A stretch of DNA of 64,000 nucleotides from Halegenticoccus tardaugens (GCF_004116405.1 NZ_SDIC01000009.1:1-64000); one strand, 5' to 3'; positions 1 through 8,264 are shown, counted from the stretch's first letter. Numbers and translations: made by a program. Notes: generated by a model not told the origin, from the sequence alone.

Positions 1-127
1 ACTGCGCGAGGTCGGCGAAGAGCCGCGACTGCATGGTCTGGAGGTCCATCTCGCGTCTGGGCTCGGGCGTGACCGTCCAGGGGCCGTAGTTGTCGATCTG
101 GATCTGGGTGAGCTGCGCGTTCGTCAC
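1..127 (-). CDS. gch3: GTP cyclohydrolase III, 5' part only
   Basis: Only the first 42 codons lie in the window; the gene runs off the left edge. The start is GTG at 127-125 and the peptide contains [19 protein letters not shown], which I recognise as the N-terminus of archaeal GTP cyclohydrolase III (ArfA). That enzyme opens the GTP imidazole ring to give a formylamino-pyrimidine on the way to archaeal riboflavin and F420. The gene is divergent from uridine kinase across about 100 bp, and a CTTATC-like element upstream on the minus strand could be its TATA box. Recognition rests on the N-terminal block alone; the catalytic regions are outside the window. Confidence 0.85.
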   Translation of the reverse strand, partial: MTNAQLTQIQIDNYGPWTVTPEPRREMDLQTMQSRLFADLAQ

Positions 128-231
128 AGTTGTGAGCTACGTCCAGTTACTGATAAGGGCTGCTGAATCCGGCGCCGTGTGTCGGGTGATACCACGCCAG
201 TCGGTGATGGCAAACAGGAGGTTTCAAACCG

Positions 232-948
232 TTGCCCGACCCTCTCTCGGTGATGACCATCCCGTCGTTCGTCGTCGGCATCGCGGGCGGGACCGGGGCG
301 GGCAAGACGACCGTCTCGCGGCTCGTCACCGAGAGCGTCGGCGACTCGGTGACCCGAATCCCGCTGGACAACTACTACGAGGACCTGAGCCACCTCGGGA
401 TGGACGAACGGCGGGACGTGAACTACGACCATCCCGCCGCGTTCGAGTGGGACCTCCTGCGCGAGCACGTGGCGGCGCTCCTCGAAGGTCGGGCCGTGGA
501 GATGCCCCAGTACGACTTCGAGGCGCACAACCGGATGAACGAGCGAGTCCGGGTCGAACCGACGGACGTCATCGTCCTCGAAGGGATCCTGGCGCTGTAC
601 GACGAGCGAATAAACGAGATGCTCGACCTCCGGCTGTACGTCGAGACCGACGCGGACGTCCGCATCCTCCGCCGGATCCGCCGCGACGTGATAGAGCGCG
701 GGCGCGACCTCGACGGCGTCATCGACCAGTACCTCTCGACCGTCAAGCCGATGCACGAGCAGTTCATCGAGCCGACGAAAAAGCACGCCGACCTCATCAT
801 TCCCGAGGGGGCCAACAGCGTCGCCGTAAACCTGCTGGAGGAGAAAGTGCAGGCCGAGGTCGAAGGCGACGCGATCCGCGGCTGGGAGCGCGACGAACCG
901 GAGGGAGAACCCGCCGGCGGCGTTCCGCTCGACGGCCTCGATCGCTGA
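232..948 (+). CDS. udk: uridine kinase
   Basis: ATP- or GTP-dependent phosphorylation of uridine and cytidine to UMP/CMP (pyrimidine salvage, cytoplasm). The Walker A motif GGTGAGKTT lies near the N-terminus, followed by the family pattern LDNYYEDL and a conserved NYDHP. Length (238 aa) fits Udk. Two starts are possible. TTG at 232 has a good Shine-Dalgarno AGGAGGT at 216-222 with a 9-nt spacer, rare in this window, and is used here. ATG at 253 gives MTIPSF, which matches the usual haloarchaeal N-terminus and may be the true start. The last 20 residues are an acidic tail. Confidence 0.92.
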   Translation: MPDPLSVMTIPSFVVGIAGGTGAGKTTVSRLVTESVGDSVTRIPLDNYYEDLSHLGMDERRDVNYDHPAAFEWDLLREHVAALLEGRAVEMPQYDFEAHNRMNERVRVEPTDVIVLEGILALYDERINEMLDLRLYVETDADVRILRRIRRDVIERGRDLDGVIDQYLSTVKPMHEQFIEPTKKHADLIIPEGANSVAVNLLEEKVQAEVEGDAIRGWERDEPEGEPAGGVPLDGLDR

Positions 949-972
949 GTACCGCGTTCGGCCGCGATTCAG

Positions 973-1293
973 TCAGGCGCTCTCCGACGTCACGAACGCG
1001 TCGGCACCCTCGTAGAACCAGTACCCGTTTTCGCGCATGGCTCGGCCGACGGCCCTGTGGAAGTCGACGAAGTCCTCGAACGTCTCTTGGTCGACGCCCT
1101 CGAAGATCTCCCGGAGGCTCACGACACGCTCGTAGTCGAGACGGATCGGATCGTCGCCGTGGGCCGCGACGAACTCGTCGCGGGAGAGGGGGAAGTCCTC
1201 GTCCTCGTTCACCTTCTTCGCGATGACGGCGTGGCCGTATTTGCGCATCCCCTCGCTGCCCTCCTCGCCGTCGGGGTCGTATGGCCAGTCCAT
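973..1293 (-). CDS. DUF5785 family protein
   Basis: A 106-aa soluble acidic protein beginning MDWPYDPDGEEGSEGMRKYG, a signature I associate with the haloarchaea-only family DUF5785. Function unknown. It has no signal peptide, membrane segment or metal motif. It ends 25 bp from the uridine kinase stop in convergent orientation, so it is not in that operon. The conserved N-terminal WPYDPDGEEGSEG block and the later DFVDFHRAVGRAMRENG block suggest a small folded domain. The family assignment comes from memory of the N-terminal motif. Confidence 0.8.
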   Translation of the reverse strand: MDWPYDPDGEEGSEGMRKYGHAVIAKKVNEDEDFPLSRDEFVAAHGDDPIRLDYERVVSLREIFEGVDQETFEDFVDFHRAVGRAMRENGYWFYEGADAFVTSESA

Positions 1294-1368
1294 ACTCGTG
1301 GCTCGCGCGGGTGGTCCAAAGCCGTTACGCTCTCGTACCTCGGACGGGCGTCGGTCCGAACCGTCGGC

Positions 1369-1554
1369 TCACGTCGCGTGCGAATCCACGTGCGGGTACT
1401 GCGTCAGCTCGACGAACTCGCGCGCGCCGCAGACCGCACATTCGTCGGGGGGCTCGTACCGGTGTCCTTCGTCCGTGCGGATGACGGTCCCCGCGTAGAT
1501 CACGTGGCAGTTCTCGCAGACGTACTCGACGGGGCGCTCGGGGCTGTGCGACAT
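1369..1554 (-). CDS. small zinc-ribbon protein
   Basis: A 61-aa protein with two CxxC knuckles, CENC near residue 13 and CAVC near residue 39, separated by 22 residues. This is a rubredoxin/rubrerythrin-like zinc ribbon expected to bind one metal ion. Small zinc-ribbon proteins of this kind are very common in haloarchaea and mostly uncharacterised. The start ATG at 1554 gives MSHSPERPVEYVCENC. It lies between DUF5785 and tRNA-Ser, all on the minus strand. No function can be assigned from sequence. Confidence 0.75.
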   Translation of the reverse strand: MSHSPERPVEYVCENCHVIYAGTVIRTDEGHRYEPPDECAVCGAREFVELTQYPHVDSHAT

Positions 1555-1664
1555 ACCGTACCGTTCGCCCGTCCGAATAATGAGTGCTCTTCAGGCGCGG
1601 GAGAACGTCCTCACGAGCGTCATTTCCGCTTGCGACCGGAACCGAACGCAGCGCAGGAATCGAA

Positions 1665-1747
1665 CGGTGGGACTGGGATTCGAACCCAGGAGGCCGAAGG
1701 CCACCTGCTTTCAAGGCAGGCGCAATAGTCCGCTCTGCCATCCCACC
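1665..1747 (-). tRNA. tRNA-Ser (anticodon UGA)
   Basis: On the minus strand a complete cloverleaf can be drawn. The acceptor stem GGTGGGA pairs with TCCCACC, with discriminator G. The anticodon stem CCTGC/GCAGG encloses loop CTTGAAA, giving anticodon TGA. There is a long class-II variable arm containing GGCCTTCGGCC, and a T-arm with stem CTGGG/CCCAG around TTCGAAT. The long variable arm and anticodon both indicate serine (reads UCA). No intron and no encoded CCA are seen. Length is 83 nt. Confidence 0.96.
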
Positions 1748-1794
1748 AGCGGCCGAACGTATCCGCGGGCGGCCCTAAGACCTATCGGTCCGCG

Positions 1795-2550
1795 TCAGTT
1801 CCTGACGACGCTCGGTTCGCCGCCGTCGACGTCGACGCGCAGTCCGAGCTCCCGGAGGAGCGTCGTCGTGTGCTTCGGAACGATCCGCCTCGTGCTGACG
1901 CGCGCTTCGAGGACGGGCAACAGGTGGAGCAGATCCTCGCCGCGTTCGACGACCGGCTGCATCGGGAGGAACTCCGCGTCGTGGCCCGCGTCCGTCGCGC
2001 GCGCGGCCAGCGTCTCGAGCTCGGGCGGCGCGAACGCGCCGTCGAAGTCGATCGCGTCGGTGAAGCCCGCGTAGTAGACGCGGCCGTCCGTCGAGGGACC
2101 GAGGACGACCTCGTTCGTGCGGAGCTTCATCGCCGCCGAGTCGATCGCCGTCCGCGTGAGAAACGCCGCGCTGCCGCGGACGATCGCGACCGACGTGACG
2201 TCCTCCTCGCGCAGCAGGTGCGTCGCGGTGTTGCCGGCGCGGGCGTCGAACGTCGACCCGACCTGCACCTCGAACCGGACGTCCTCCGTCCCGCCGAGCG
2301 CGTCTGCGACGAGCGCGCGCACTTCGGCTTCGGCGCTCTCCTCGCCGGCGAACGCGTCCGGAATCAGCTCGTCCGGGCGGTAGTTCACCAGCAGGTCGCC
2401 GCCGGAGCGCTCCGCCGCCAGGAACGCGTCCTTCGACATTGCGGCGTACAGCTCGGCCGCCTCGATCTCCGTGAGCGGACTCGTCTCGGCGAGTTCGGGC
2501 AGCACCAGTCCCTCCCGCGGCGGATCCGCGAGGACGGCGATGACGGTCAT
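1795..2550 (-). CDS. DUF2064-like (GT-A fold) conserved protein
   Basis: A 251-aa soluble protein conserved in haloarchaea. The N-terminal part (MTVIAVLADPPREG, then a stretch with EAAELYAAMSKDAFLAAE) resembles the DUF2064 family of nucleotide-sugar-transferase-like proteins with a glycosyltransferase A fold; some relatives take part in arsenosugar biosynthesis. The central region contains HLLREEDVTSVAIVRGSAAF and VVLGPSTDGRVYYAGF, where DUF2064 members carry their nucleotide-binding strands. I see no clear DxD metal motif, so enzymatic activity is uncertain. It is monocistronic, divergent from the beta-helix gene. The family assignment is by overall pattern, not by a diagnostic residue. Confidence 0.65.
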   Translation of the reverse strand: MTVIAVLADPPREGLVLPELAETSPLTEIEAAELYAAMSKDAFLAAERSGGDLLVNYRPDELIPDAFAGEESAEAEVRALVADALGGTEDVRFEVQVGSTFDARAGNTATHLLREEDVTSVAIVRGSAAFLTRTAIDSAAMKLRTNEVVLGPSTDGRVYYAGFTDAIDFDGAFAPPELETLAARATDAGHDAEFLPMQPVVERGEDLLHLLPVLEARVSTRRIVPKHTTTLLRELGLRVDVDGGEPSVVRN

Positions 2551-2663
2551 ACCGAAGGGTGGTCCCGGCGCGCCCTTGAACCCGCTGATGTCGCCCGGCG
2601 TCGGAAGGTGTCGACCGGTGTCGGTCGCCGCCGTTCGCCGCCGTTCGAACGAGCGCCACGTTC

Positions 2664-3671
2664 ATGCGCCCCCGACGCGTCGCGTCGAAGGACGTGACGC
2701 GAACCACCGCGCGCGACGACTCGCCCGCACCCGTCGTCGCCTCGCACGGGACGTACGGCACGGTCCAGGCGGCGTACGACGACGCGCCGCGCGACGGCGA
2801 GCGCGGCGTCGCGATCGAACTCACGGGGGCGTACGACCCGCGCGCGGAGACGTATCCGATCGAACTCCACGCCGACGCCGACGGATTCGTTCCCGTCGCG
2901 CTCCGCGGGCTGGGGCCGAGCGTCACGCAGATCGGTCACGACGACGTCGAGGGCGACGTTCTCTCGATCCGCGGCGAGGGGCCGGCGGGCTACTCGTACC
3001 CCTACACGATCGAGTCGCTCCGGATCCGCGGCGGCGACGGCGGCGCGGGCCTCGCCGTCGCCTCCTCGCCGCAAGGGATGGTGAACGCGGTCGTCTTCCG
3101 GACGGCCGGCCACGGCGTGCACGTCCGCGAGGGCGACCACGGTTCGTACGGGACGACCTTCACGAACGCGCAAGCGTGGAACTGCGGCGGCGACGGCTTC
3201 CGCCTCGATGCGGATGCCAGACCGCACTCGACGCACTTTTTCGGCTGTCGGGCGACCGCCTGCCGAGGCGTCGGCTTCCGGCTTCGGGGCTACAAGGCGT
3301 CGATCCACGGCGGGACGGCACAGCTGTGTCACTCCCACGGGGTCGAGATCCGCTCCCCGGTGGCGTCGATCCGCGACGCGTACGTCGAGGGCAACGGCCG
3401 GCGCGAGGAACACCCGGTCGAGGTGTACGGACACGGGGCGCACGGGCTCTCCGTGTCCGGCTGTTACTTTCACGGCGCGACGCCGCGGCGGTGCTGGCAC
3501 GATCGAGATCGCGTGCTGCGGGCGGTGAATCTCCACGACTCGCGGGGCGTGACGATCCGCGAGTGCGTCTATCGGGGCTACGACGACCGATTTTTCCGCG
3601 GATTCGGCTGCGAGCAGGTCGAATTAGACGAGGGGACGCACGTCGCGCTCGACGACACCGACCTCGCCTGA
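2664..3671 (+). CDS. right-handed beta-helix repeat protein
   Basis: A 335-aa protein whose middle is built of short repeating strands rich in Gly, Asp and His (for example FRTAGHGVHVREGDHG, FFGCRATACRGVGFRL and SVSGCYFHGATPRRC), typical of pectate-lyase-like parallel beta-helices. It opens with a GTYGTVQAAYDDAP segment like those that start many glycan-binding beta-helix proteins. There is no clear signal peptide, Tat motif or membrane anchor, so the location is probably cytoplasmic unless the start is wrong. Substrate and activity cannot be inferred. ATG at 2664 is the first in-frame ATG, and the arginine-rich first residues leave the exact start unsure. Confidence 0.65.
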   Translation: MRPRRVASKDVTRTTARDDSPAPVVASHGTYGTVQAAYDDAPRDGERGVAIELTGAYDPRAETYPIELHADADGFVPVALRGLGPSVTQIGHDDVEGDVLSIRGEGPAGYSYPYTIESLRIRGGDGGAGLAVASSPQGMVNAVVFRTAGHGVHVREGDHGSYGTTFTNAQAWNCGGDGFRLDADARPHSTHFFGCRATACRGVGFRLRGYKASIHGGTAQLCHSHGVEIRSPVASIRDAYVEGNGRREEHPVEVYGHGAHGLSVSGCYFHGATPRRCWHDRDRVLRAVNLHDSRGVTIRECVYRGYDDRFFRGFGCEQVELDEGTHVALDDTDLA

Positions 3672-3736
3672 CCCGTTTCTCCCGGTATCCGTCGACTCGC
3701 CGCAGCTGTTTAATACGCTCCCGACGACGCGAACGT

Positions 3737-3937
3737 ATGGACTCGCTCGGTGCCGTCGTCCGACTCGTCGCGGCGCTCCTCGCGATCACGCTGCTCGGAT
3801 CGCTCGCGCTCGTCGGATTCGGACTGCAGTCGAATCCCGCCGCTGTCGTCGTGTTCTTGCTCCTCGTCGTCGTCGTGATCGGCGCGACGCTCCTCGGCGC
3901 TCGAGGCGGCGGGCGAAGTTCGACCCCGTACTGGTAG
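3737..3937 (+). CDS. small two-helix membrane protein
   Basis: A 66-aa protein starting MDSLGAVVRLVAALLAITLL. Two hydrophobic segments (about residues 5-28 and 35-53) are joined by a short polar turn (GLQSNP), and a glycine/arginine tail follows. A TATA-like TTTAATAC at 3709-3716 lies 21 bp before the ATG, which supports a real, almost leaderless gene. No motif points to a function. It ends 6 bp from the convergent glycosylase gene. Confidence 0.65.
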   Translation: MDSLGAVVRLVAALLAITLLGSLALVGFGLQSNPAAVVVFLLLVVVVIGATLLGARGGGRSSTPYW

Positions 3938-3943
3938 CCGACC

Positions 3944-4579
3944 TCACCGACCGCGGCGACCCTTCGTCTGCCGGTAGTCGCGACCGAACACGCTCGTTTT
4001 CACGTGCTCGACGAACGCCTCGGTCCGATCGTCCGTCTGCCGATCGAGTTCAACCATCGGAATCAGCTCGAAGCCCCGGCCGCGGATCGTCGTCGCGTGC
4101 TCCTCGTCGACGTCGAAGCTGTCCGGGCGGCGGGTGGTGTACTCGACGGCCAGCGCCTCCAGCGGTCGCTGGCCGACGGGGACGATGATCTCGGGGTTGA
4201 TCATCCTGATTTCGGCGTTGAGGTACGGCTCGCACGTGCCGATCTCGTCGTCGGTGGGCGGCCGCTCTGGGTGTCGACAGCGGGTCAGGTAGGTGAGAAA
4301 GACGTTCTGCAGGTCCGGCTCCGTCGCGTCCGGCGGCGAGCGCGAGAAGCCGAGTTCGCCCAGGACGTACTGGAGTCGCTCGCCAGCCGAGTCACCGACG
4401 AAGGGGATTCCCGCCTCGTCCGCTCCGGGACCGGGGGATTCTCCGACGAAGAGGAACTCCCCGCCGACGTCACCGTAGCCGTGGGCGATGTTCGCCCGCG
4501 TCTCGCAGAGCGTCGGACAGTTCGTGCAGGCTTCGTCCATGCTGAAGGGATTCTCCAGCGAGTCCTGGTTCGCGTCCAC
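3944..4579 (-). CDS. uracil-DNA glycosylase family protein (FeS type)
   Basis: Predicted base-excision repair enzyme of the family-4/5-like UDG superfamily. Near the N-terminus it has CTNCPTLCETR and later TRCRHPE plus CEPYL, the four-cysteine pattern that ligates a 4Fe-4S cluster in this group. Motif 1 is the variant GESPGPGADEAGIPFVGD. The region that normally carries the second active-site motif (HPS in family 4) reads PMVELDRQ, so it belongs to a divergent haloarchaeal subgroup whose activity is not guaranteed. I chose GTG at 4579 (VDANQDSLENPF), which matches known relatives. A further in-frame GTG exists at 4606, but it lies almost on top of the TATA-like TTTTGG. Confidence 0.75.
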   Translation of the reverse strand: MDANQDSLENPFSMDEACTNCPTLCETRANIAHGYGDVGGEFLFVGESPGPGADEAGIPFVGDSAGERLQYVLGELGFSRSPPDATEPDLQNVFLTYLTRCRHPERPPTDDEIGTCEPYLNAEIRMINPEIIVPVGQRPLEALAVEYTTRRPDSFDVDEEHATTIRGRGFELIPMVELDRQTDDRTEAFVEHVKTSVFGRDYRQTKGRRGR

Positions 4580-4643
4580 ACCGGACGGTCGGCGGTCCAG
4601 CACCAAAACGCGTTGGGTCCGCGACGCGCCGACGTTCGATGTC

Positions 4644-4931
4644 CTATCGCCGGAGCCCGCCCCGAGATTTGACCCGCATGATGTTCCGGACGTTGCGGTA
4701 GATCTCCTCGGGCGAGGTGTCGCCGTCCTCGTCGTAGAGGTCGCTCACGCGGTAGAGGACGGCCGCGATCTGACTGCTCTCGGAGCTGTCGCCGTGCACG
4801 TCGTCGGCGATCTCGCGCAGGAACCGGACCCGTTCGGCATCAGGTTCGAAGTCGGCGTTGGTAGGTGCCCCACGGTCGGCCCGCGCTTCGTCCTCCGCGT
4901 CGTTCGACCGTGTCGGCTCTGCGTCCGTCAT
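4644..4931 (-). CDS. conserved haloarchaeal hypothetical protein
   Basis: A 95-aa very acidic protein: a disordered N-terminal third (Asp/Glu/Ala-rich) followed by a probable helical domain from about residue 30 (ERVRFLREIADDVHG, then YEDGDTSPEEIYRNVRNIMR-like sequence). The C-terminus is basic (KSRGGLRR). It begins 1 bp after the Mrp stop on the same strand, so the two are probably co-transcribed. I do not recognise a characterised family. The tight linkage suggests a role connected to FeS assembly or its regulation, but that is inference only. Confidence 0.65.
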   Translation of the reverse strand: MTDAEPTRSNDAEDEARADRGAPTNADFEPDAERVRFLREIADDVHGDSSESSQIAAVLYRVSDLYDEDGDTSPEEIYRNVRNIMRVKSRGGLRR

Positions 4932-4932
4932 G

Positions 4933-5979
4933 TCAGCGCTGGCTCGCGCGCCGCCGGTTGACGATCCCGACGTTGTTCGCGACGTTCTCGGTCAGAACTC
5001 GGAACGCGTCCGCCGTCTCGTTTTCGTCCGTCAGCACGATCGGCTCGCCGCCGTCCCCGCCGGATCGGACGTCGGGGTCGAGCGGAATCCCTCCGAGGTG
5101 GGGGAGGTCGTACTCGTCGGCGAGCGCCCGTCCGCCGCCGGTCCCGAACACGTCGTGGACGCTCCCGCAGTCGGGGCAGCGGAATCCGGCCATGTTCTCG
5201 ACGATGCCGAGGACGTTCGTCTCGTGCTTCCCGAACATTCGAAGCCCCTTGCGCGCGTCGTCGACGGCCACGTCCTGCGGCGTCGTGACGATCACCGAGC
5301 CCGTGAGCGGGAGGGTCTGGAGGACGGTCAGTTGCGTGTCGCCCGTCCCCGGCGGGAGGTCGACGACCATGTAGTCGAGGTCGCCCCACTCGACGTCCTC
5401 GACCAGCTGCGTCAGCACCTTGTGAACCATCGGCCCGCGCCAGATAACCGGGTCGTCCTCGCCGACGAGGAAGGCCATGCTGATGAGCTTCACGCCGTAC
5501 TTCTCCGGCGGGACGATTGTCCCCTCGGCGGTCGCCTGCGGGCGCTCGTCGGCGTCGACCATCCGCGGCACGTTCGGCCCGTACACGTCCGCGTCGAACA
5601 GCCCGACGCGCGCGCCGAGCTTCGAGAGTCCGGCGGCGAGGTTGACCGCGACGGTCGACTTTCCGACGCCGCCTTTCCCCGAGGCGACGGCGATCACGTT
5701 CTTCACGCCGGGGAGCACCTGCTCACCCGACGAGAGGTCGGACGGAACCGTGGCCGAGAGTTCGACGTCCGCGTCGAGATCCGCGAGCGCTTCCCGAACG
5801 CGGCTCGCGATCTGCGTCTCGTGTGGCGCGTACGGCGCTCCGAGGGCGAGCGAGACCCGGACGGTCCCGGTCTCCGCGTCGACGTCGACGGCGTTGACCA
5901 GCCCGAGCGAGACGATATCCTCGCCGAGATCCGGGTCCTCGACCGATCGGAGGCGGTCGCGCACGTCCGCTTCGTTCAT
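4933..5979 (-). CDS. apbC: Mrp/NBP35-family iron-sulfur carrier ATPase
   Basis: P-loop ATPase that holds and transfers FeS clusters to apo-proteins in the cytoplasm. Residues 1-80 form a DUF59/MIP18-like domain (MNEADVRDRLRSVEDPDLGE). This is followed by the deviant Walker A GKGGVGKST at about 101-109, a conserved PPGTGD segment, and the CPDC pair near 267 that binds the bridging cluster in the dimer. Length (348 aa) and domain order match archaeal Mrp proteins. ATG at 5979 is clear. The downstream 95-aa gene is separated by one base, giving a likely two-gene operon. Divergent from a zinc-binding protein gene. Confidence 0.92.
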   Translation of the reverse strand: MNEADVRDRLRSVEDPDLGEDIVSLGLVNAVDVDAETGTVRVSLALGAPYAPHETQIASRVREALADLDADVELSATVPSDLSSGEQVLPGVKNVIAVASGKGGVGKSTVAVNLAAGLSKLGARVGLFDADVYGPNVPRMVDADERPQATAEGTIVPPEKYGVKLISMAFLVGEDDPVIWRGPMVHKVLTQLVEDVEWGDLDYMVVDLPPGTGDTQLTVLQTLPLTGSVIVTTPQDVAVDDARKGLRMFGKHETNVLGIVENMAGFRCPDCGSVHDVFGTGGGRALADEYDLPHLGGIPLDPDVRSGGDGGEPIVLTDENETADAFRVLTENVANNVGIVNRRRASQR

Positions 5980-6086
5980 GCCTCGAAGTGGGCGGGTGCG
6001 CCGAATAAGGGTTGTGCAACCGGATCTCGCGCTCCGAGATCGACCTCGACGGGGGCGTTAAGCCCGCCGAGACCCTAGCGCAGTCG

Positions 6087-6554
6087 ATGACGTTCACCGT
6101 CACCTACCACTGCCCTCACTGCGGGACGCTCGTCGGGCTCGAACGCGACGAATATCTCGCGGACAAGGCGGTCACGCCGTTCCCGTTCGAGGAATGGGAG
6201 TACGCGACGCCGCAGGAGAACTACGAGGAGGCCGACGGGGTGAAGTTCGTGTGCGGGAAGGGCGAGGCGGCGAACGCCGCCGAGATCGGGAAGGACGAGG
6301 CGGTGACCACCGCCGAGGTCGGAGAGGACGAGACGACGAGCGTCGTCGAGGTCGACGAAAACGACTCCCCGACCGAAGAGGGAGCGGATGGAGGGTGCGG
6401 CCGGGCGTTCTACCTGAGCTTCGTGAAGTTCGAGGGAGGAGAGGAGGTGGATCCGCGAAAGCCCGCGGAGTTCGTCGAGATCGACCCCGGCGACCGGGTC
6501 ACCGGTCCGAGCGGTCCCCGCGGTCCGGACGGTCCCGGCGGGTTCTGGTCGTGA
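6087..6554 (+). CDS. haloarchaeal zinc-binding hypothetical protein
   Basis: A 155-aa protein starting MTFTVTYHCPHCGTLVGLER, with a CPHC knuckle at about residues 9-12. Two further cysteines downstream, in KFVCGKGEA and GGCGRAF, could complete a split zinc site. Between these lies a low-complexity acidic insert with three imperfect repeats of the type AEIGKDEAVTTAEVGEDE, likely disordered. The C-terminus is a Gly/Pro-rich tail (GPSGPRGPDGPGG). The start at 6087 is preferred over an in-frame start at 6012 because the upstream residues are not haloarchaeal in composition. Function unknown. Confidence 0.65.
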   Translation: MTFTVTYHCPHCGTLVGLERDEYLADKAVTPFPFEEWEYATPQENYEEADGVKFVCGKGEAANAAEIGKDEAVTTAEVGEDETTSVVEVDENDSPTEEGADGGCGRAFYLSFVKFEGGEEVDPRKPAEFVEIDPGDRVTGPSGPRGPDGPGGFWS

Positions 6555-6570
6555 TCGCGCCGAGCGGTCG

Positions 6571-6688
6571 CTCCGTGGGTGTGAACAGGCGGCGCGGGGG
6601 AGGTAACGCGAAGCGGCGCGCCGCGCACCCGCCTCGACTCGCTTCGCGACCGTCGTTCACCGCATAGGGACGCTGGTCCCGTCTTTCG
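6571..6688. repeat. structured intergenic element, copy A
   Basis: A GC-rich non-coding stretch between two convergent genes that is related to 25723-25836. The core 26 bases (from 6607) match the other copy at 23 positions, all three differences being transitions, and shorter matching blocks occur in the same order on both sides. A perfect 9-bp stem forms between CGCGAAGCG (6607-6615) and CGCTTCGCG (6640-6648). A TTTATATC element on the minus strand (6697-6690) could start a transcript through it. It could be a small RNA or a dispersed haloarchaeal intergenic repeat. Strand is not determined. Confidence 0.5.
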
Positions 6689-6724
6689 ATATAAACCCTC
6701 GTCGCGGCGGGCGGTCGACGCCGC

Positions 6725-8185
6725 TCACCCCTTGATGTTACAGACGGGAAACGTCCGGGCGACCTTGTCGCCGATGCCGAGTTCGTCGCTCACGCGGACC
6801 ACCTCGTCCACGTCCTTGTAGACGCCCGGGGCTTCTTCGGCGACCGTCGCGCCACTTTGCGCCTTGACGTAGATCTTCCGCCGATCGCGCAGATCGTCGC
6901 GCACCGTCTCGCCCCAGTACTCCTTCTTCGCCTGCGTGCGGCTCATGATCCGTCCCGCGCCGTGGGCCGTCGAACCGAAGGTGAGATCCATCGACGCCTC
7001 GCCGCCGCGGAGGACGTAGCTTCCCGCACCCATGCTCCCGGGGATGATGATGGGCTGGCCGACGTCGCGGTAAGCGCGCGGGACCTCCGGTCGACCAGCC
7101 GGGAACGCCCGCGTCGCACCCTTTCGGTGGACGTACAGCTCTCGTTCCTCGCCATCGACGTCGTGGACCTCCTTTTTGGCGATGTTGTGGGCCACGTCGT
7201 AGATCAGGTGCATCTCCATGTCCTCCCAGTCACGGCCGAACACGCGCTCGAACACCCGGCGGGTGCGGTGCATGATGAGCTGTCGGTTCGTCCACGCGAA
7301 GTTGATCGCGGCGCACATCGCGCCGTAGTAGTCCTCGGCGAGTTGCGACCCCGCGGGCGCGGCGGCGAGTTCCCTGTCCGGCAGTTCCGCGAGGAGGTCG
7401 CCGTGTTCCTTCTCGATCCGACGGAGGTAGTCGTTGCACACCTGGTGGCCGAGACCGCGGCTCCCGCAGTGGATGAGCACGACGATCTGATCCTCCTCCA
7501 TGCCGAACGCCTCGGCCACGTCGGGGCGGTAGACGTCGGTCACGCGCTGGACTTCGAGGAAGTGGTTGCCGCTGCCGAGGCTGCCGAGCTGGTTCTTCCC
7601 CCGATCCTTCGCCTTCTGCGAGACGGCGTCGGGATCGGCGTCCGGTCGCCGCCCCTCGTCCTCGCAGTGGAGGAGGTCCGACTCGACGGCGTGGCCCGCC
7701 TCCAGCGCCCAGTCCACGCCGCGGGCGAGTACCTCGTCCACCGTCCCTACGTCGCCCTCGACGATGCCGCCGCCGCCGAGGCCAGACGGGACGTTGGCGA
7801 ACAGCGAGTCGACTAGCTCTTCCTCCTTCCCTCGGAGGTCGTCGTAGGTGAGGTTCGTTCGCATCATCCGCACGCCGCAGTTGATGTCGTACCCGACGCT
7901 TCCGGGGGAGATGCACCCGTCCTCCGCGTCGGTCGCGCCGACGCCGCCGACGGGGAAGCCGTACCCTTGATGGCCGTCGGGCATACAGAGGGCGTGCTTC
8001 GTGATGCCCGGCAGGTGCGTCGCGTTCCGCAGCTGCTGGAGGGTCTTGTCGCCGCCGATCTGGTCGAGCAGCGCCTCGCTTGCGAGCACGCGCGCCGGGA
8101 CGCGCATGTCGCCCTCGCGCGGGATCTCCCAGACGTGCTCTCGAACCCGTTCGAGACGAACGCCGTCGAACTCCTTCGTCTTCAT
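6725..8185 (-). CDS. rtcB: RNA-splicing ligase RtcB
   Basis: GTP- and Mn-dependent ligase that joins 2',3'-cyclic phosphate and 5'-OH RNA ends, completing archaeal tRNA splicing. The 486-aa protein has the full RtcB signature: MPDGHQGYGFPVGGVGA, then GYDINCGVRM with the metal-binding cysteine at residue 103, HCGSRGLGHQ, and the C-terminal FGSTAHGAGR-type region with the guanylylated histidine. No intein is present, unlike in some archaeal homologues. A CCTATTCAA element lies just upstream of the ATG. Archease, its activator, is encoded two genes upstream on the same strand. Confidence 0.97.
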   Translation of the reverse strand: MKTKEFDGVRLERVREHVWEIPREGDMRVPARVLASEALLDQIGGDKTLQQLRNATHLPGITKHALCMPDGHQGYGFPVGGVGATDAEDGCISPGSVGYDINCGVRMMRTNLTYDDLRGKEEELVDSLFANVPSGLGGGGIVEGDVGTVDEVLARGVDWALEAGHAVESDLLHCEDEGRRPDADPDAVSQKAKDRGKNQLGSLGSGNHFLEVQRVTDVYRPDVAEAFGMEEDQIVVLIHCGSRGLGHQVCNDYLRRIEKEHGDLLAELPDRELAAAPAGSQLAEDYYGAMCAAINFAWTNRQLIMHRTRRVFERVFGRDWEDMEMHLIYDVAHNIAKKEVHDVDGEERELYVHRKGATRAFPAGRPEVPRAYRDVGQPIIIPGSMGAGSYVLRGGEASMDLTFGSTAHGAGRIMSRTQAKKEYWGETVRDDLRDRRKIYVKAQSGATVAEEAPGVYKDVDEVVRVSDELGIGDKVARTFPVCNIKG

Positions 8186-8264
8186 ACGCGGAGAAACGAC
8201 CGCGCGGTTGAATAGGATTCCGCACGGCGGATCTCGCGTCGATCCGCCACGACCGCCGCCCGCG

